DNA from: Methanobrevibacter sp. | Lineage (GTDB): Archaea; Methanobacteriota; Methanobacteria; Methanobacteriales; Methanobacteriaceae | Reading direction: 5' to 3' | Length of the DNA stretch: 7,793 bases | Assembly: GCA_031289975.1 (NCBI GenBank) | Contig: JAITOM010000360.1 | Span: forward strand, 1-7,793 | Shown: positions 1-6,516 of the stretch, piece by piece | Position numbering within the stretch: position 1 is the first letter of the stretch | Layout of the letters: every line of letters begins with the position of its first letter | Notes under the pieces: model-generated | Told to the model about the DNA's origin: nothing | Databases searched by the model: none | Seen by the model: the letters and a program-made list of their open reading frames with translations, nothing else | Translations under genes and position numbers: made by a program

Positions 1-116
1 AAAATAAATAAATAAAAATTATTATTTAAAAAATTAATTTAATATTAATTTGAAATTTATAAAAATAAGATGTTTAAAAATAATGATTACTTACAAACAT
101 TTTTTACATCACTATA
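1..116 (-). repeat. Repeat E, copy 1 (reverse orientation, cut by window edge)
   Basis: Read on the minus strand from 116, this begins TATAGTGATGTAAAAAATG and matches 7512-7628 on the plus strand along its whole length. By eye the two differ at about five substitutions and a few small gaps. The match stops at 116, right at the TATAGT end, so 116 looks like a true element terminus. The other end lies outside the window. The TATAGT start resembles the ends of the R elements, suggesting a related mobility system. No coding potential is seen. That it is mobile is inferred; that it is repeated is seen directly. Confidence 0.75.
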
Positions 117-168
117 GTAAGTAATGCAAATACTTCTAAAATAAATTATAGTTACTTTTAATTTAACT

Positions 169-381
169 TATAGTAGTTTTGATAAAGTTCTTAATAAATA
201 ATTTTTTTAAAAATAAATATTATTAAAATATATTTATTTAAAATTAATTATATTAATTAAAATAAATTTATATTATTTAAAATTTAAAATTATAGATTTT
301 CATGAATTAATATTTAAAATTAAATAATTTAATAAAAAAAATTATCATCCAACATTTAAGAACTTTTCCAAAATGACTATA
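169..381 (+). mobile_element. MITE-like element R, copy R1 (complete)
   Basis: This 213-bp non-coding element has imperfect terminal inverted repeats. The left end reads TATAGTAGTTTTGATAAAGT and the right end, reverse-complemented, reads TATAGTCATTTTGGAAAAGT. Both continue into TCTTAA, giving about 22 matches over 26 bp. Almost the same sequence occurs inverted at 3306-3518, also 213 bp, and with an altered interior at 7406-7705. The outermost bases are TA at both ends, consistent with a TA target duplication of the IS630/Tc1-mariner kind, although TA could instead belong to the repeat itself. No reading frame inside is long enough for a transposase, so it would have to move in trans. The family assignment is inference. 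Confidence 0.8.
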
Positions 382-662
382 ATTAAAATTTTGCAATATG
401 TCGTGTGCATGAGCCTTAAAATAATTTTTCAAAATATTGAAAGAGAAAAAAATATTAAAAGAAAATATTATATATTAAAAATTTATATTTTATAATTAAA
501 GTTTTTAACTTTTATAATATTTAAATGATATAAATTATTAAATATAGACCATATTTCTTACAAATGCATTAAAACTTTTATTTTACTATACTCTCAACTA
601 AATACCATATTAATATGTTATAGAGAAAAAATATTAATTAAATACTGAACAAGTCAAACAAT
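382..662. other. AT-rich leader region upstream of topA
   Basis: No gene is seen. The stretch is almost pure A/T except for a small GC-richer island at about 392-416 (TTGCAATATGTCGTGTGCAT, then GAGCC), which has no reading frame or fold that I recognise. Near the gene there is a perfect 12-bp palindrome, CATATTAATATG, at 606-617. An A/T run GAAAAAATATTAATTAAATA at 624-643 could be a purine-rich BRE followed by a TATA box. In DNA this AT-rich such boxes arise by chance, so the promoter call is weak. Confidence 0.45.
606..643 (+). promoter_or_regulatory. Candidate topA promoter with adjoining palindrome
   Basis: The perfect palindrome CATATTAATATG (606-617) sits a few bases before GAAAAAATATTAATTAAATA (624-643), the best purine-rich BRE/TATA-like run upstream of topA. 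If used, it would place the transcript start roughly at 650-660, giving a short leader. The palindrome could be an operator or chance. Only the sequence symmetry is seen; the function is inferred. Confidence 0.25.
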
Positions 663-667
663 GTGAT
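663..667 (+). promoter_or_regulatory. Ribosome binding site that sets the topA start
   Basis: GTGAT matches the GTGAT part of the AGGAGGTGAT complement of the archaeal 16S rRNA 3' end, and four bases separate it from ATG at 672. No other purine-rich site precedes the gene. The GTG at 663 could formally start the frame, as could ATG at 666, but both then lack a ribosome binding site. I therefore read 663-667 as the site and 672 as the start. Confidence 0.45.
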
Positions 668-671
668 GAAA

Positions 672-2849
672 ATGAAAGAAGTAATTATTTGCGAAAAGCC
701 AAGTTCATCAGAAAAAATAGCTAAAGCTTTATCATCTAAAGCAAAAAAGGTGAAATACAATAAAAAAGTAAATTATTGGGAAATTGAAGAAAATGACAAA
801 AAAATAACTGTTTTGGCAGCGGTTGGACACCTTTATTCATTAACCCCTAAAAACCCAAGAGAAAAAATCTTCTTTGATTTAAAATGGGTTCCTTTATATG
901 ATATCGATAAGAATAAAAACTATGTTAAAGATTATATTAATGCAATTAAAAAGTTTTCTAAAGGTGCAGATAGATATATTCATGCCTGCGATTATGATAT
1001 TGAAGGAACTTTAATTGGATTTAATGCTCTTAAATATGCTTGTGATAGTGATGCTCTTAATAAAGTTCATCGAATGAAATTTTCCACTTTAACAGAGAAA
1101 GATATTAAAAAAAGCTATGAAAGCATGATAGAGTTAGATATTAATAAAGTTAACAGTGGAATAGCAAGACATATTTTAGATTTTATATTTGGAGTTAATA
1201 TATCTAAGACATTAATGCAATCTGTTCGTAGGGTTAAATCAAGATATTTGACTTTATCTGCTGGAAGAGTTCAAACTCCTACTTTATCTATTTTAGTTGA
1301 TAGAGAAAAAGAAATTCAGAAGTTTATCCCTGAACCATATTGGTTAATAAAAGCTTTATTAGATCATGACATTGTAGCAGATTATTCTAAAGGAAAAATA
1401 TTTGATAAAAAACATGGCGAAGAAGTATTTGCTAATTCTAAAAAAGATAGTCTTGCTACTGTTAAGAATGTGAAAATATCAAAAACAAAGAAAAAGCCTC
1501 CAGTTCCATTTAACTTAGGAGGATTACAATCTGAAGCTTATGCTGCTTTTGGTTTTAGTCCAAAAAGAACACAAGTTGCAGCTCAAAAGCTTTACACTGG
1601 AGGATTCACATCTTATCCTCGTACATCATCACAAAAACTTCCAGAATCATTAAATTTACCAGATATACTCAAACAACTTTCTAAAAATTCTGAATATAAG
1701 AAACATATTTCTAAATTACCTAAAAAATTAAAGCCTAATGAAGGTAAAAAAATTGATGCTGCTCACCCTGCAATTCATCCTACAGGAATCTTACCACCCA
1801 AATTAGATAAAGATGAACTTAAAATATATGATCTTATTGTATATAGATTTATTAGTATTTTTGGAGAAAGTGCGGAAATTGAAAGTATGAAAACAAATTT
1901 AGATATTGGTGGTGAAGATTTTACATTTAAAAGAAAAAGAACCTCATTTTTAGGTTGGTTAGAGCATTATCCTTACTCTAAAATTGAGAATGATGGATTT
2001 CCAGATATTAAAAAAGGAGATGAAATTAAGATCAACAAAGTGAAATCTGAACAAAAGGAAACAAAACCTCCTGGAAGATACAATGAAGCATCTCTTGTTA
2101 AAGAACTTGAAAAAAGAGAATTAGGAACTAAAGCAACACGTGCAGATATTATTGCTAAACTTTATGATAGAGAATATATTTCAGGCAAAAAAATTGAGGT
2201 TAATCAGCTTGGAGAGAATATAATTGATACCCTTAAAGAATACAGTGAAAATATAACCAGTGAAAAATTAACAAGATCTTTTGAAAAAGACTTAGATAGG
2301 ATAATAAATGAAAAAATAACTAAGGATAAAGTTATTGATAATGCAAAAGATGAAGTTACATCTATCATAAAAGATATTGAGAAAAATGAGAATGAAATCG
2401 GTAATGGACTTTATAATGCCTACCAACAAAGCAGAATAATTGGAAAATGTAGTTGTAAAGGAGATTTAGTAATAAAATACTCCCCAAAAAATAAAAGTAC
2501 CTTTGTTGGTTGCTCTAACTTCCCTGATTGTAAAACAGCTTATCCTTTACCTCGTGGAGCAAATGTTTTAAAATCTAAATGTGAAAAATGTGGTCTACCT
2601 ATGATCTCATACGGAAGACCAGTTAAAAGATTTTGTTTAGATCCTAAGTGTGGAAGAGATAATGTAAGTTATAATCCTGAAATTGTTGGTAAATGTCCTG
2701 AATGTGGAAATGATTTAATAAAACATTTAGGAAGATATGGAGAATTTGTTGGTTGCTCAGGTTTCCCAAAATGCAGATTTACATCATCTGTTGCTGCTTT
2801 AGAATCTAAATTAAATGGTGATGAATCCAATAAAGAGAAAGTTAAATAA
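672..2849 (+). CDS. topA: DNA topoisomerase I (type IA, archaeal)
   Basis: A type IA topoisomerase that cuts one DNA strand through a 5'-phosphotyrosine and relaxes negative supercoils in the cytoplasm. From ATG 672 the protein has 725 residues, normal for the archaeal enzyme. The N-terminal Toprim domain shows the catalytic Glu in CEKPSSSEKIA (E8) and the metal-binding DYDIEG (D107, D109, E111). The active-site Tyr is Y315 in FTSYPRTSSQ (codon 1614-1616). The conserved AHPAIHPTG lies near 364-372 and PPGRYNEASLVKELEKRELG at 466-485. Three C-terminal Cys4 zinc ribbons follow: C593/595/614/620, C637/640/655/660 and C675/678/695/701. The frame is intact. Starts at GTG 663 or ATG 666 would add three or two residues. 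It stands alone, between repeat clusters, with no operon partner. Confidence 0.96.
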   Translation: MKEVIICEKPSSSEKIAKALSSKAKKVKYNKKVNYWEIEENDKKITVLAAVGHLYSLTPKNPREKIFFDLKWVPLYDIDKNKNYVKDYINAIKKFSKGADRYIHACDYDIEGTLIGFNALKYACDSDALNKVHRMKFSTLTEKDIKKSYESMIELDINKVNSGIARHILDFIFGVNISKTLMQSVRRVKSRYLTLSAGRVQTPTLSILVDREKEIQKFIPEPYWLIKALLDHDIVADYSKGKIFDKKHGEEVFANSKKDSLATVKNVKISKTKKKPPVPFNLGGLQSEAYAAFGFSPKRTQVAAQKLYTGGFTSYPRTSSQKLPESLNLPDILKQLSKNSEYKKHISKLPKKLKPNEGKKIDAAHPAIHPTGILPPKLDKDELKIYDLIVYRFISIFGESAEIESMKTNLDIGGEDFTFKRKRTSFLGWLEHYPYSKIENDGFPDIKKGDEIKINKVKSEQKETKPPGRYNEASLVKELEKRELGTKATRADIIAKLYDREYISGKKIEVNQLGENIIDTLKEYSENITSEKLTRSFEKDLDRIINEKITKDKVIDNAKDEVTSIIKDIEKNENEIGNGLYNAYQQSRIIGKCSCKGDLVIKYSPKNKSTFVGCSNFPDCKTAYPLPRGANVLKSKCEKCGLPMISYGRPVKRFCLDPKCGRDNVSYNPEIVGKCPECGNDLIKHLGRYGEFVGCSGFPKCRFTSSVAALESKLNGDESNKEKVK

Positions 2850-2861
2850 GTTAAAACAAAC

Positions 2862-3151
2862 TTAAAAAAATCAATTATTAATATATTCATTATTGAAAAG
2901 GGTACTGTAAAAAGAGGATAGATTTTTGCAACTGAAAAATTAAGAAATTAGGCTAAAAATTTGATGCGCCGTATATGACCTAAATTTTTCCTGTTTAAAA
3001 ATCGAATTAAAAAAATCAATTATTAATATATTCATTATTGAAAAGGGTACTGTAAAAAGAGGATAGATTTTTGCAATTGAAAAATTAAGAAATTAGGCTA
3101 AAAATTTGATGCGCCGTATATGACCTAAATTTTTCCTGTTTAAAAATCGAA
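2862..3151. repeat. 145-bp direct tandem duplication (two copies)
   Basis: Copy one is 2862-3006 and copy two 3007-3151. They are identical except at 2932 (C) versus 3077 (T), so the duplication is recent. Each unit contains a short host segment, the terminus of an R element (TATATTCATTATTGAAAAG, 2882-2900 in copy one) and the first 106 bp of element M (from GGTACTG). The duplication therefore happened after M had inserted into R. The bases TTA recur at the unit boundaries (2862, 3007), possible microhomology for slippage or unequal exchange. Confidence 0.92.
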
Positions 3152-3305
3152 TTTTAAATTTTAGATTTCCATCCTCTTTTTACAGTACCTGGAAAAGTTC
3201 TTAAATTTTAAAATGATAATTTTTTTTATTAAATTATTTAATTTTAAACATCATTTTATAAAAACCTATAATTTTAAATTTTAAATAAGATAAATAAATT
3301 TAAAT
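2882..3305 (-). mobile_element. Element R, copy R3, truncated and interrupted by M
   Basis: The outer end TATATTCATTATTGAAAAG at 2882-2900 matches the end of R2 (TATATTCCTTATTGAAAAG, 3306-3324) at 18 of 19 positions. The R sequence then resumes at 3192 (GAAAAGTTCTTAAATTTTAA) and parallels R2 with a 127-bp offset until about 3300. What lies between is element M and its duplication. GAAAAG appears on both sides of M, at 2895-2900 and 3192-3197, a possible target duplication. The far end of R3, with its second terminal repeat, is missing where R2 begins. Confidence 0.7.
3046..3189. mobile_element. MITE-like element M with perfect 19-bp terminal inverted repeats
   Basis: The left end GGTACTGTAAAAAGAGGAT (3046-3064) is the exact reverse complement of 3171-3189. 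A second left end with most of the body lies at 2901-3006, through the tandem duplication. At 144 bp it has no room for a transposase. Its interior carries AAAAATTT and AAATTTTT arms around the GC-richer core GATGCGCCGTATATGACCT, so it may also fold. Size, perfect terminal repeats and an interrupted host repeat fit a MITE or a deletion remnant of an insertion sequence. I do not recognise the parent family. The ends differ from those of R, so it belongs to a separate mobility system. Confidence 0.75.
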
Positions 3306-3518
3306 TATATTCCTTATTGAAAAGTTCTTAAATTTTAAAATGATAATTTTATTTATTAAATTATTTAATTTTAAATATATATTTATAAAAATCTATAATT
3401 TTAAATTTTAAATAATATAAATTTATTTTAATTAATATAAACAATTTAAATTAATATAGTTTAATAATATTTATTTTTAAAAAAATTATTTATTAAGAAC
3501 TTTATCAAAACCACCATA
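3306..3518 (-). mobile_element. MITE-like element R, copy R2 (complete, inverted)
   Basis: Read on the minus strand from 3518, it begins TATGGTGGTTTTGATAAAGT and follows R1 (169-381) nearly base for base to TATATTCC at 3306. Its length is 213 bp, the same as R1. The outermost bases are again TA at both ends. It lies directly against the truncated copy R3 and ends about 100 bp before the radical SAM gene, so it forms part of that gene's upstream region. No coding content is seen. Confidence 0.8.
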
Positions 3519-3621
3519 ATTAAATTTTATCAAAATTCAACAACACAACTTTATTTTTTCTATAATAATCGAATTATATTATTTTAAATAAAGTTTTATA
3601 ATCTAAAATGAGGAAAATATA
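3519..3621 (+). promoter_or_regulatory. Promoter region and ribosome binding site of the radical SAM gene
   Basis: TGAGGA at 3609-3614 is a clear Shine-Dalgarno site, seven bases before ATG 3622, and fixes the start. A/T runs such as GAATTATATTATTTTAAATA (3571-3590) could be the TATA box, at a distance giving a short leader. No single box stands out in this background. Confidence 0.45.
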
Positions 3622-5079
3622 ATGAAAATCCTATTTTTAAACTTGCCATATAAATTTGAAATTAGTAGATCGAGTAGATGGCCTGAAAAGACAAAGTCTG
3701 GAACTTTGTACTATCCCTATTATTTATCCTATGTTGCAGGTGTATGTCAGTCAAAGAATATTGAGGTAAACTTAGTGGATTGTATAACAAAAAAATATAA
3801 CCTTGAAGATACATTAAATGAAATTTCAAATTATGAACCTGACTACATTGTATGTGAAACTACAACCTCGACATGTGCATACGATTATCAAACATTAAAT
3901 AAAATCAAAAAAAACTTTCGTAGCATTAAAATAATAGTGGGTGGAACACATGCAACAGTTTTACCAGAAGATGTTTTAAGTGAATGTGAAGGTGTATCCT
4001 ATGTAGTTCGTAAAGAATACGATTATATTATTCCTGAAATTTTATTTAATCAAGATATTAGCAAAATCAAAGGTGTATCCTATAGAGATGACGACGGAAA
4101 TATTATTCATAATGATGATGCTCATGTTATAGAAGATTTAGATAAACTTCCAATGGTTTCTAAGATTTATGAGCAATTCTTAAATGTAGAAGATTACAGG
4201 TACGCATTTGCTCAAAAACCAATGATTCAAATAGTTAGTGCAAGAGGATGTCCAAATCAATGTAATTTTTGTTCTTATCCTTCAACAATGGGAAATAGAT
4301 TATTTAGAGCGAGAAGTGTATCTAACTTTGTTGATGAAATAGAATATATTTGCAATAATATGAAAGAAATAAAGGAAATATTCATTGAAGATGACACTTT
4401 CACAGTGGATAAAAAAAGAGTTGAGGATATTTGTGATGAAATAATTAAAAGGGGATTAAAACCAGTTTGGTCATGTAACACAAGGGTAGATCTTCCATTT
4501 AACACTATGGAGAAAATGAAAGAAGCTGGTTGTAGATTATTAGTAGTTGGCTATGAATCTGGTTCTCAAAAAGTTTTAGATGATATAAAAAAAGGTATAA
4601 CATTAGAACAATCCCTTGAATTTGCAAAAAACACTAAAAAGTTAAAAATTAAAGTGTTTGGATGTTTTATGATTGGTCTAAAAGGAGATAGCTTAGATAC
4701 AATTAATGAAACCTATGAATTTGCAAAAAAAGTATATCCTGACATGTGCTTCTTCCAACAAGCTGTTCCATTTCCAGGGACTGAATTTTACAGTTGGGTA
4801 AAAGATAATCACTATTTAATAACTGAAGATTACTCTAAATGGTTAAATAAAGAGGGTTATTTAAATTGTTTAGTTGATTATCCTTATGCAAATCACGAGG
4901 AAATTGAGAAAATTCGCGACAATTTAATGAGTAAATACTATTTTTCATTTACATACATCTTTAAAACAGTTTTAACTAATTTAAACTGGAATGAACTTAA
5001 AAGAATATCTATAGGAGGATTTAATTATATTAATTTCAGAGTTAAAAAGAAGTTCAAAAAAAAAGAAGTTCAAAAGTAG
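3622..5079 (+). CDS. B12-binding-domain radical SAM protein (BchE/HpnJ-like), substrate unknown
   Basis: This 485-residue protein has the two-domain layout of the BchE/HpnJ group of radical SAM enzymes. Residues 1-170 form a Rossmann-type cobalamin-binding-like domain (MKILFLNLPY at the start, YPYYLSYVAGV, KIIVGGTHATVLPED at 103-117). I see no DxHxxG motif there, so any cobalamin would bind base-off without that His, or not at all. The radical SAM core starts with RGCPNQCNFC, whose C210, C214 and C217 bind the 4Fe-4S cluster. IFIEDDTF (253-260) and VVGYESGSQKVLDDIKKGIT (308-327) are typical of the group. A basic, aromatic tail (430-485) may touch a membrane or lipid. Relatives modify lipids, tetrapyrroles or sugars. 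The actual reaction cannot be read from sequence. Confidence 0.85.
   Translation: MKILFLNLPYKFEISRSSRWPEKTKSGTLYYPYYLSYVAGVCQSKNIEVNLVDCITKKYNLEDTLNEISNYEPDYIVCETTTSTCAYDYQTLNKIKKNFRSIKIIVGGTHATVLPEDVLSECEGVSYVVRKEYDYIIPEILFNQDISKIKGVSYRDDDGNIIHNDDAHVIEDLDKLPMVSKIYEQFLNVEDYRYAFAQKPMIQIVSARGCPNQCNFCSYPSTMGNRLFRARSVSNFVDEIEYICNNMKEIKEIFIEDDTFTVDKKRVEDICDEIIKRGLKPVWSCNTRVDLPFNTMEKMKEAGCRLLVVGYESGSQKVLDDIKKGITLEQSLEFAKNTKKLKIKVFGCFMIGLKGDSLDTINETYEFAKKVYPDMCFFQQAVPFPGTEFYSWVKDNHYLITEDYSKWLNKEGYLNCLVDYPYANHEEIEKIRDNLMSKYYFSFTYIFKTVLTNLNWNELKRISIGGFNYINFRVKKKFKKKEVQK
5045..5075 (+). repeat. 16-bp offset duplication at the 3' end of the radical SAM gene
   Basis: AAAAGAAGTTCAAAA occurs at 5045-5059 and again at 5061-5075, an offset of 16 bases. 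Because 16 is not a multiple of three, the second copy is read in a different frame. The end of the protein reads KKKFKKKEVQK and then stop. With one copy removed, the frame would end KKKFKSS and then stop. Only the last few residues are affected. Confidence 0.7.
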
Positions 5080-5120
5080 TTAATTAGTTTACTATTAAGA
5101 TTATGTTAGTTTTCTCTTAG

Positions 5121-5128
5121 TTTTTTTT
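5121..5128 (+). terminator. T-tract terminator after the radical SAM gene
   Basis: Eight consecutive T follow TTAGTTTTCTCTTAG, about 40 bp after the stop codon. A U-rich tract without a hairpin is the usual archaeal intrinsic terminator. If it works, the downstream glycosyltransferase has its own promoter. Confidence 0.5.
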
Positions 5129-5372
5129 AAATCTTTATAATATTTGCTTGATTAATTTTTATATTTAATTATAACCAAATAACAATCAATTGCATTCTAT
5201 ATCCATTTAATAATAAAATTTAAAGAATTTTAGGGGTTTATGAATTAAATGTACTATATCAACATGTTATATTTAAAATTTTTTATAAACCAATAATATA
5301 TTTCAGTATTATTCTATTGACACAGTCACAATAGTTAAAAATATTACAGAAACAGCGATTGGAGTTTTTAAT
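5129..5372 (+). other. Leader region upstream of the glycosyltransferase
   Basis: No complete gene is seen. The glycosyltransferase frame stays open back to a stop at 5286-5288 but holds no ATG, GTG or TTG codon there. Its translation (TNNIFQYYSIDTVTIVKNITET and on) does not resemble the family, so it is probably untranslated leader. ATG codons at 5240 and 5249 open frames of only 2 and 15 codons. A TATA-like AATATATTT at 5295-5303 would give a leader of about 50 bases. GGAG at 5361-5364 is a good ribosome binding site. Confidence 0.4.
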
Positions 5373-5375
5373 ATT
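5361..5375 (+). promoter_or_regulatory. Ribosome binding site placed before an ATT codon
   Basis: GGAG at 5361-5364 is followed after eight bases by ATT at 5373. This is where the start should be, because recognisable glycosyltransferase sequence (TYKISIIIAIFNAEKYL) begins immediately after it. The spacing is close to the seven bases seen for the membrane protein gene at 6927 and the radical SAM gene. The start codon itself is ATT, not ATG. Confidence 0.5.
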
Positions 5376-6458
5376 ACATATAAAATTAGTATAATAATAG
5401 CTATTTTTAATGCTGAAAAATATTTATGGGAATCTTTGGATTCGATTATTAACCAAACTATGAATTTAAATGACATAGAAGTTATAATGGTTAACGATGC
5501 TTCAACAGATGAAAGCAAAGATATTATTGATGAATATAATGAAAAATATGAAAACTTTGTAGCCATTCATTTAGATGAAAATATAGGTGGTGCTTATGGT
5601 CCTCGTAATATTGGACTTAAAAAAGCTACTGGAAAATATATAATGTTTTTAGATTCTGATGATAGCTATCTAAATAATGCTTGTCAATTATTATATGATA
5701 AGATCGAAAAAAATAATGTGGACATTGTTTTTGGAAGATATTTACGAATCGATCCAGATAAAAACCTAATTAAAAAATCCTACACTCCTTATCTTGATGA
5801 AATATATTTAGAATATAGTGATGATATTTTTAATCCTAATAATATGTCAGGATTTATCAGATTTTTTTGGAAAACGATTGTTGCTAAAATGATTTATGGT
5901 AGAAGAATAAATAAAGAATCTAAAGAGATTAAAATAAATTGCCTACTAAAAGATCCTACAATATTGAAGATACTACCTTCAATTTGGACAAAAATATTTA
6001 AAAGAGAACCAATAGAAAAATACAATATAAAATTTCCATCATTTATTTCAGGAGAAGATTTAAATTTTATAATTGAATATTATTTTAATACAAATAAAAT
6101 TTTATTTTTAAACAACGATGTAATTTGCAATCATTTCATAAGGGATAAAAAAGATGATAAGTCAATTACAAAAAAAATAAGTTTTAAACTAATTTATGAT
6201 TCATTGAAAGCATATTCAACATGTTCTGATTTATGCAATGAATACAATTTCAAAAAAACTTATATATTATTAAATCCTTTTTTATTAAATTGGATAATAA
6301 TATTCTTAAGTTATGATGGGAATATTAAACAGAACAAAATACTTTTAGATGAAGTAAAGAATATGAAAAAAGAATATAAATCTAATTTAATAGGGAATTT
6401 AATTTTTAATTCAATGATTCTATTAATAAAACTATCAAATCTTAAAAAAAGAATTTAA
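5373..6458 (+). CDS. Family 2 glycosyltransferase, ATT in place of the start codon
   Basis: A GT-A fold glycosyltransferase expected to move a sugar from a nucleotide donor to a cell-envelope or capsular acceptor on the cytoplasmic side. From ATT 5373 it has 361 residues. The first strand is ISIIIAIFNAEKYLWESLDSIINQT (residues 5-29), VNDASTD (40-46) is the nucleotide-binding strand, GGAYGPRNIGLKKATG (72-87) follows, and LDSDD (93-97) is the metal-binding DxD. GED (227-229) is the likely catalytic-base region. The C-terminal third is hydrophobic around LLNPFLLNWIIIFLSY without a clear multi-pass pattern. The first conventional start, TTG 5436, would remove the first strand and the SIIIAIFNAEKYL motif. 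So the gene either starts at ATT or has lost its start codon; the body is otherwise intact. It may be strain-variable envelope content. Confidence 0.8.
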   Translation: MTYKISIIIAIFNAEKYLWESLDSIINQTMNLNDIEVIMVNDASTDESKDIIDEYNEKYENFVAIHLDENIGGAYGPRNIGLKKATGKYIMFLDSDDSYLNNACQLLYDKIEKNNVDIVFGRYLRIDPDKNLIKKSYTPYLDEIYLEYSDDIFNPNNMSGFIRFFWKTIVAKMIYGRRINKESKEIKINCLLKDPTILKILPSIWTKIFKREPIEKYNIKFPSFISGEDLNFIIEYYFNTNKILFLNNDVICNHFIRDKKDDKSITKKISFKLIYDSLKAYSTCSDLCNEYNFKKTYILLNPFLLNWIIIFLSYDGNIKQNKILLDEVKNMKKEYKSNLIGNLIFNSMILLIKLSNLKKRI

Positions 6459-6460
6459 AT

Positions 6461-6468
6461 AAAAAAAA
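6461..6468 (-). terminator. T-tract terminator for the membrane protein gene
   Basis: On the minus strand, T runs at 6511-6516 and 6461-6468 follow the stop codon of the 6517-6927 gene, the second right against the end of the convergent glycosyltransferase. A T-rich tract without a hairpin suits archaeal termination. The glycosyltransferase has no comparable T-run of its own on the plus strand here. Confidence 0.4.
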
Positions 6469-6516
6469 TTATAAAAATTAAGTAAATACAAACTTTATAT
6501 ATTAAAAATAAAAAAA

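Noticed and set aside
663..669. GTGATGA considered as the C box of a C/D-box small RNA
   Set aside because: There is no matching D box or guide layout nearby. The motif is explained by the topA ribosome binding site and start.
2669..2890. 73-codon frame on the minus strand over the 3' end of topA
   Set aside because: It is antisense to the zinc ribbon region of topA, has no ribosome binding site, and its protein is not recognisable.
2862..3151. Direct repeats considered as a CRISPR array
   Set aside because: There are only two 145-bp units without regular spacers, and the unit is explained by duplication across a transposon junction.
4275..4505. 76-codon frame on the minus strand inside the radical SAM gene
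   Set aside because: It is antisense to the well-supported radical SAM core and shows no independent coding signal.
5249..5296. 15-codon frame starting MYYINMLYLK upstream of the glycosyltransferase, considered as its lost N-terminus or as a leader peptide
   Set aside because: It is in a different frame, unlike the family, and too short to support.
5309..5566. 85-codon hydrophobic frame on the minus strand across the glycosyltransferase start
   Set aside because: The hydrophobic look comes from the reverse of an A/T-rich beta-strand region. The plus-strand frame carries clear family motifs.
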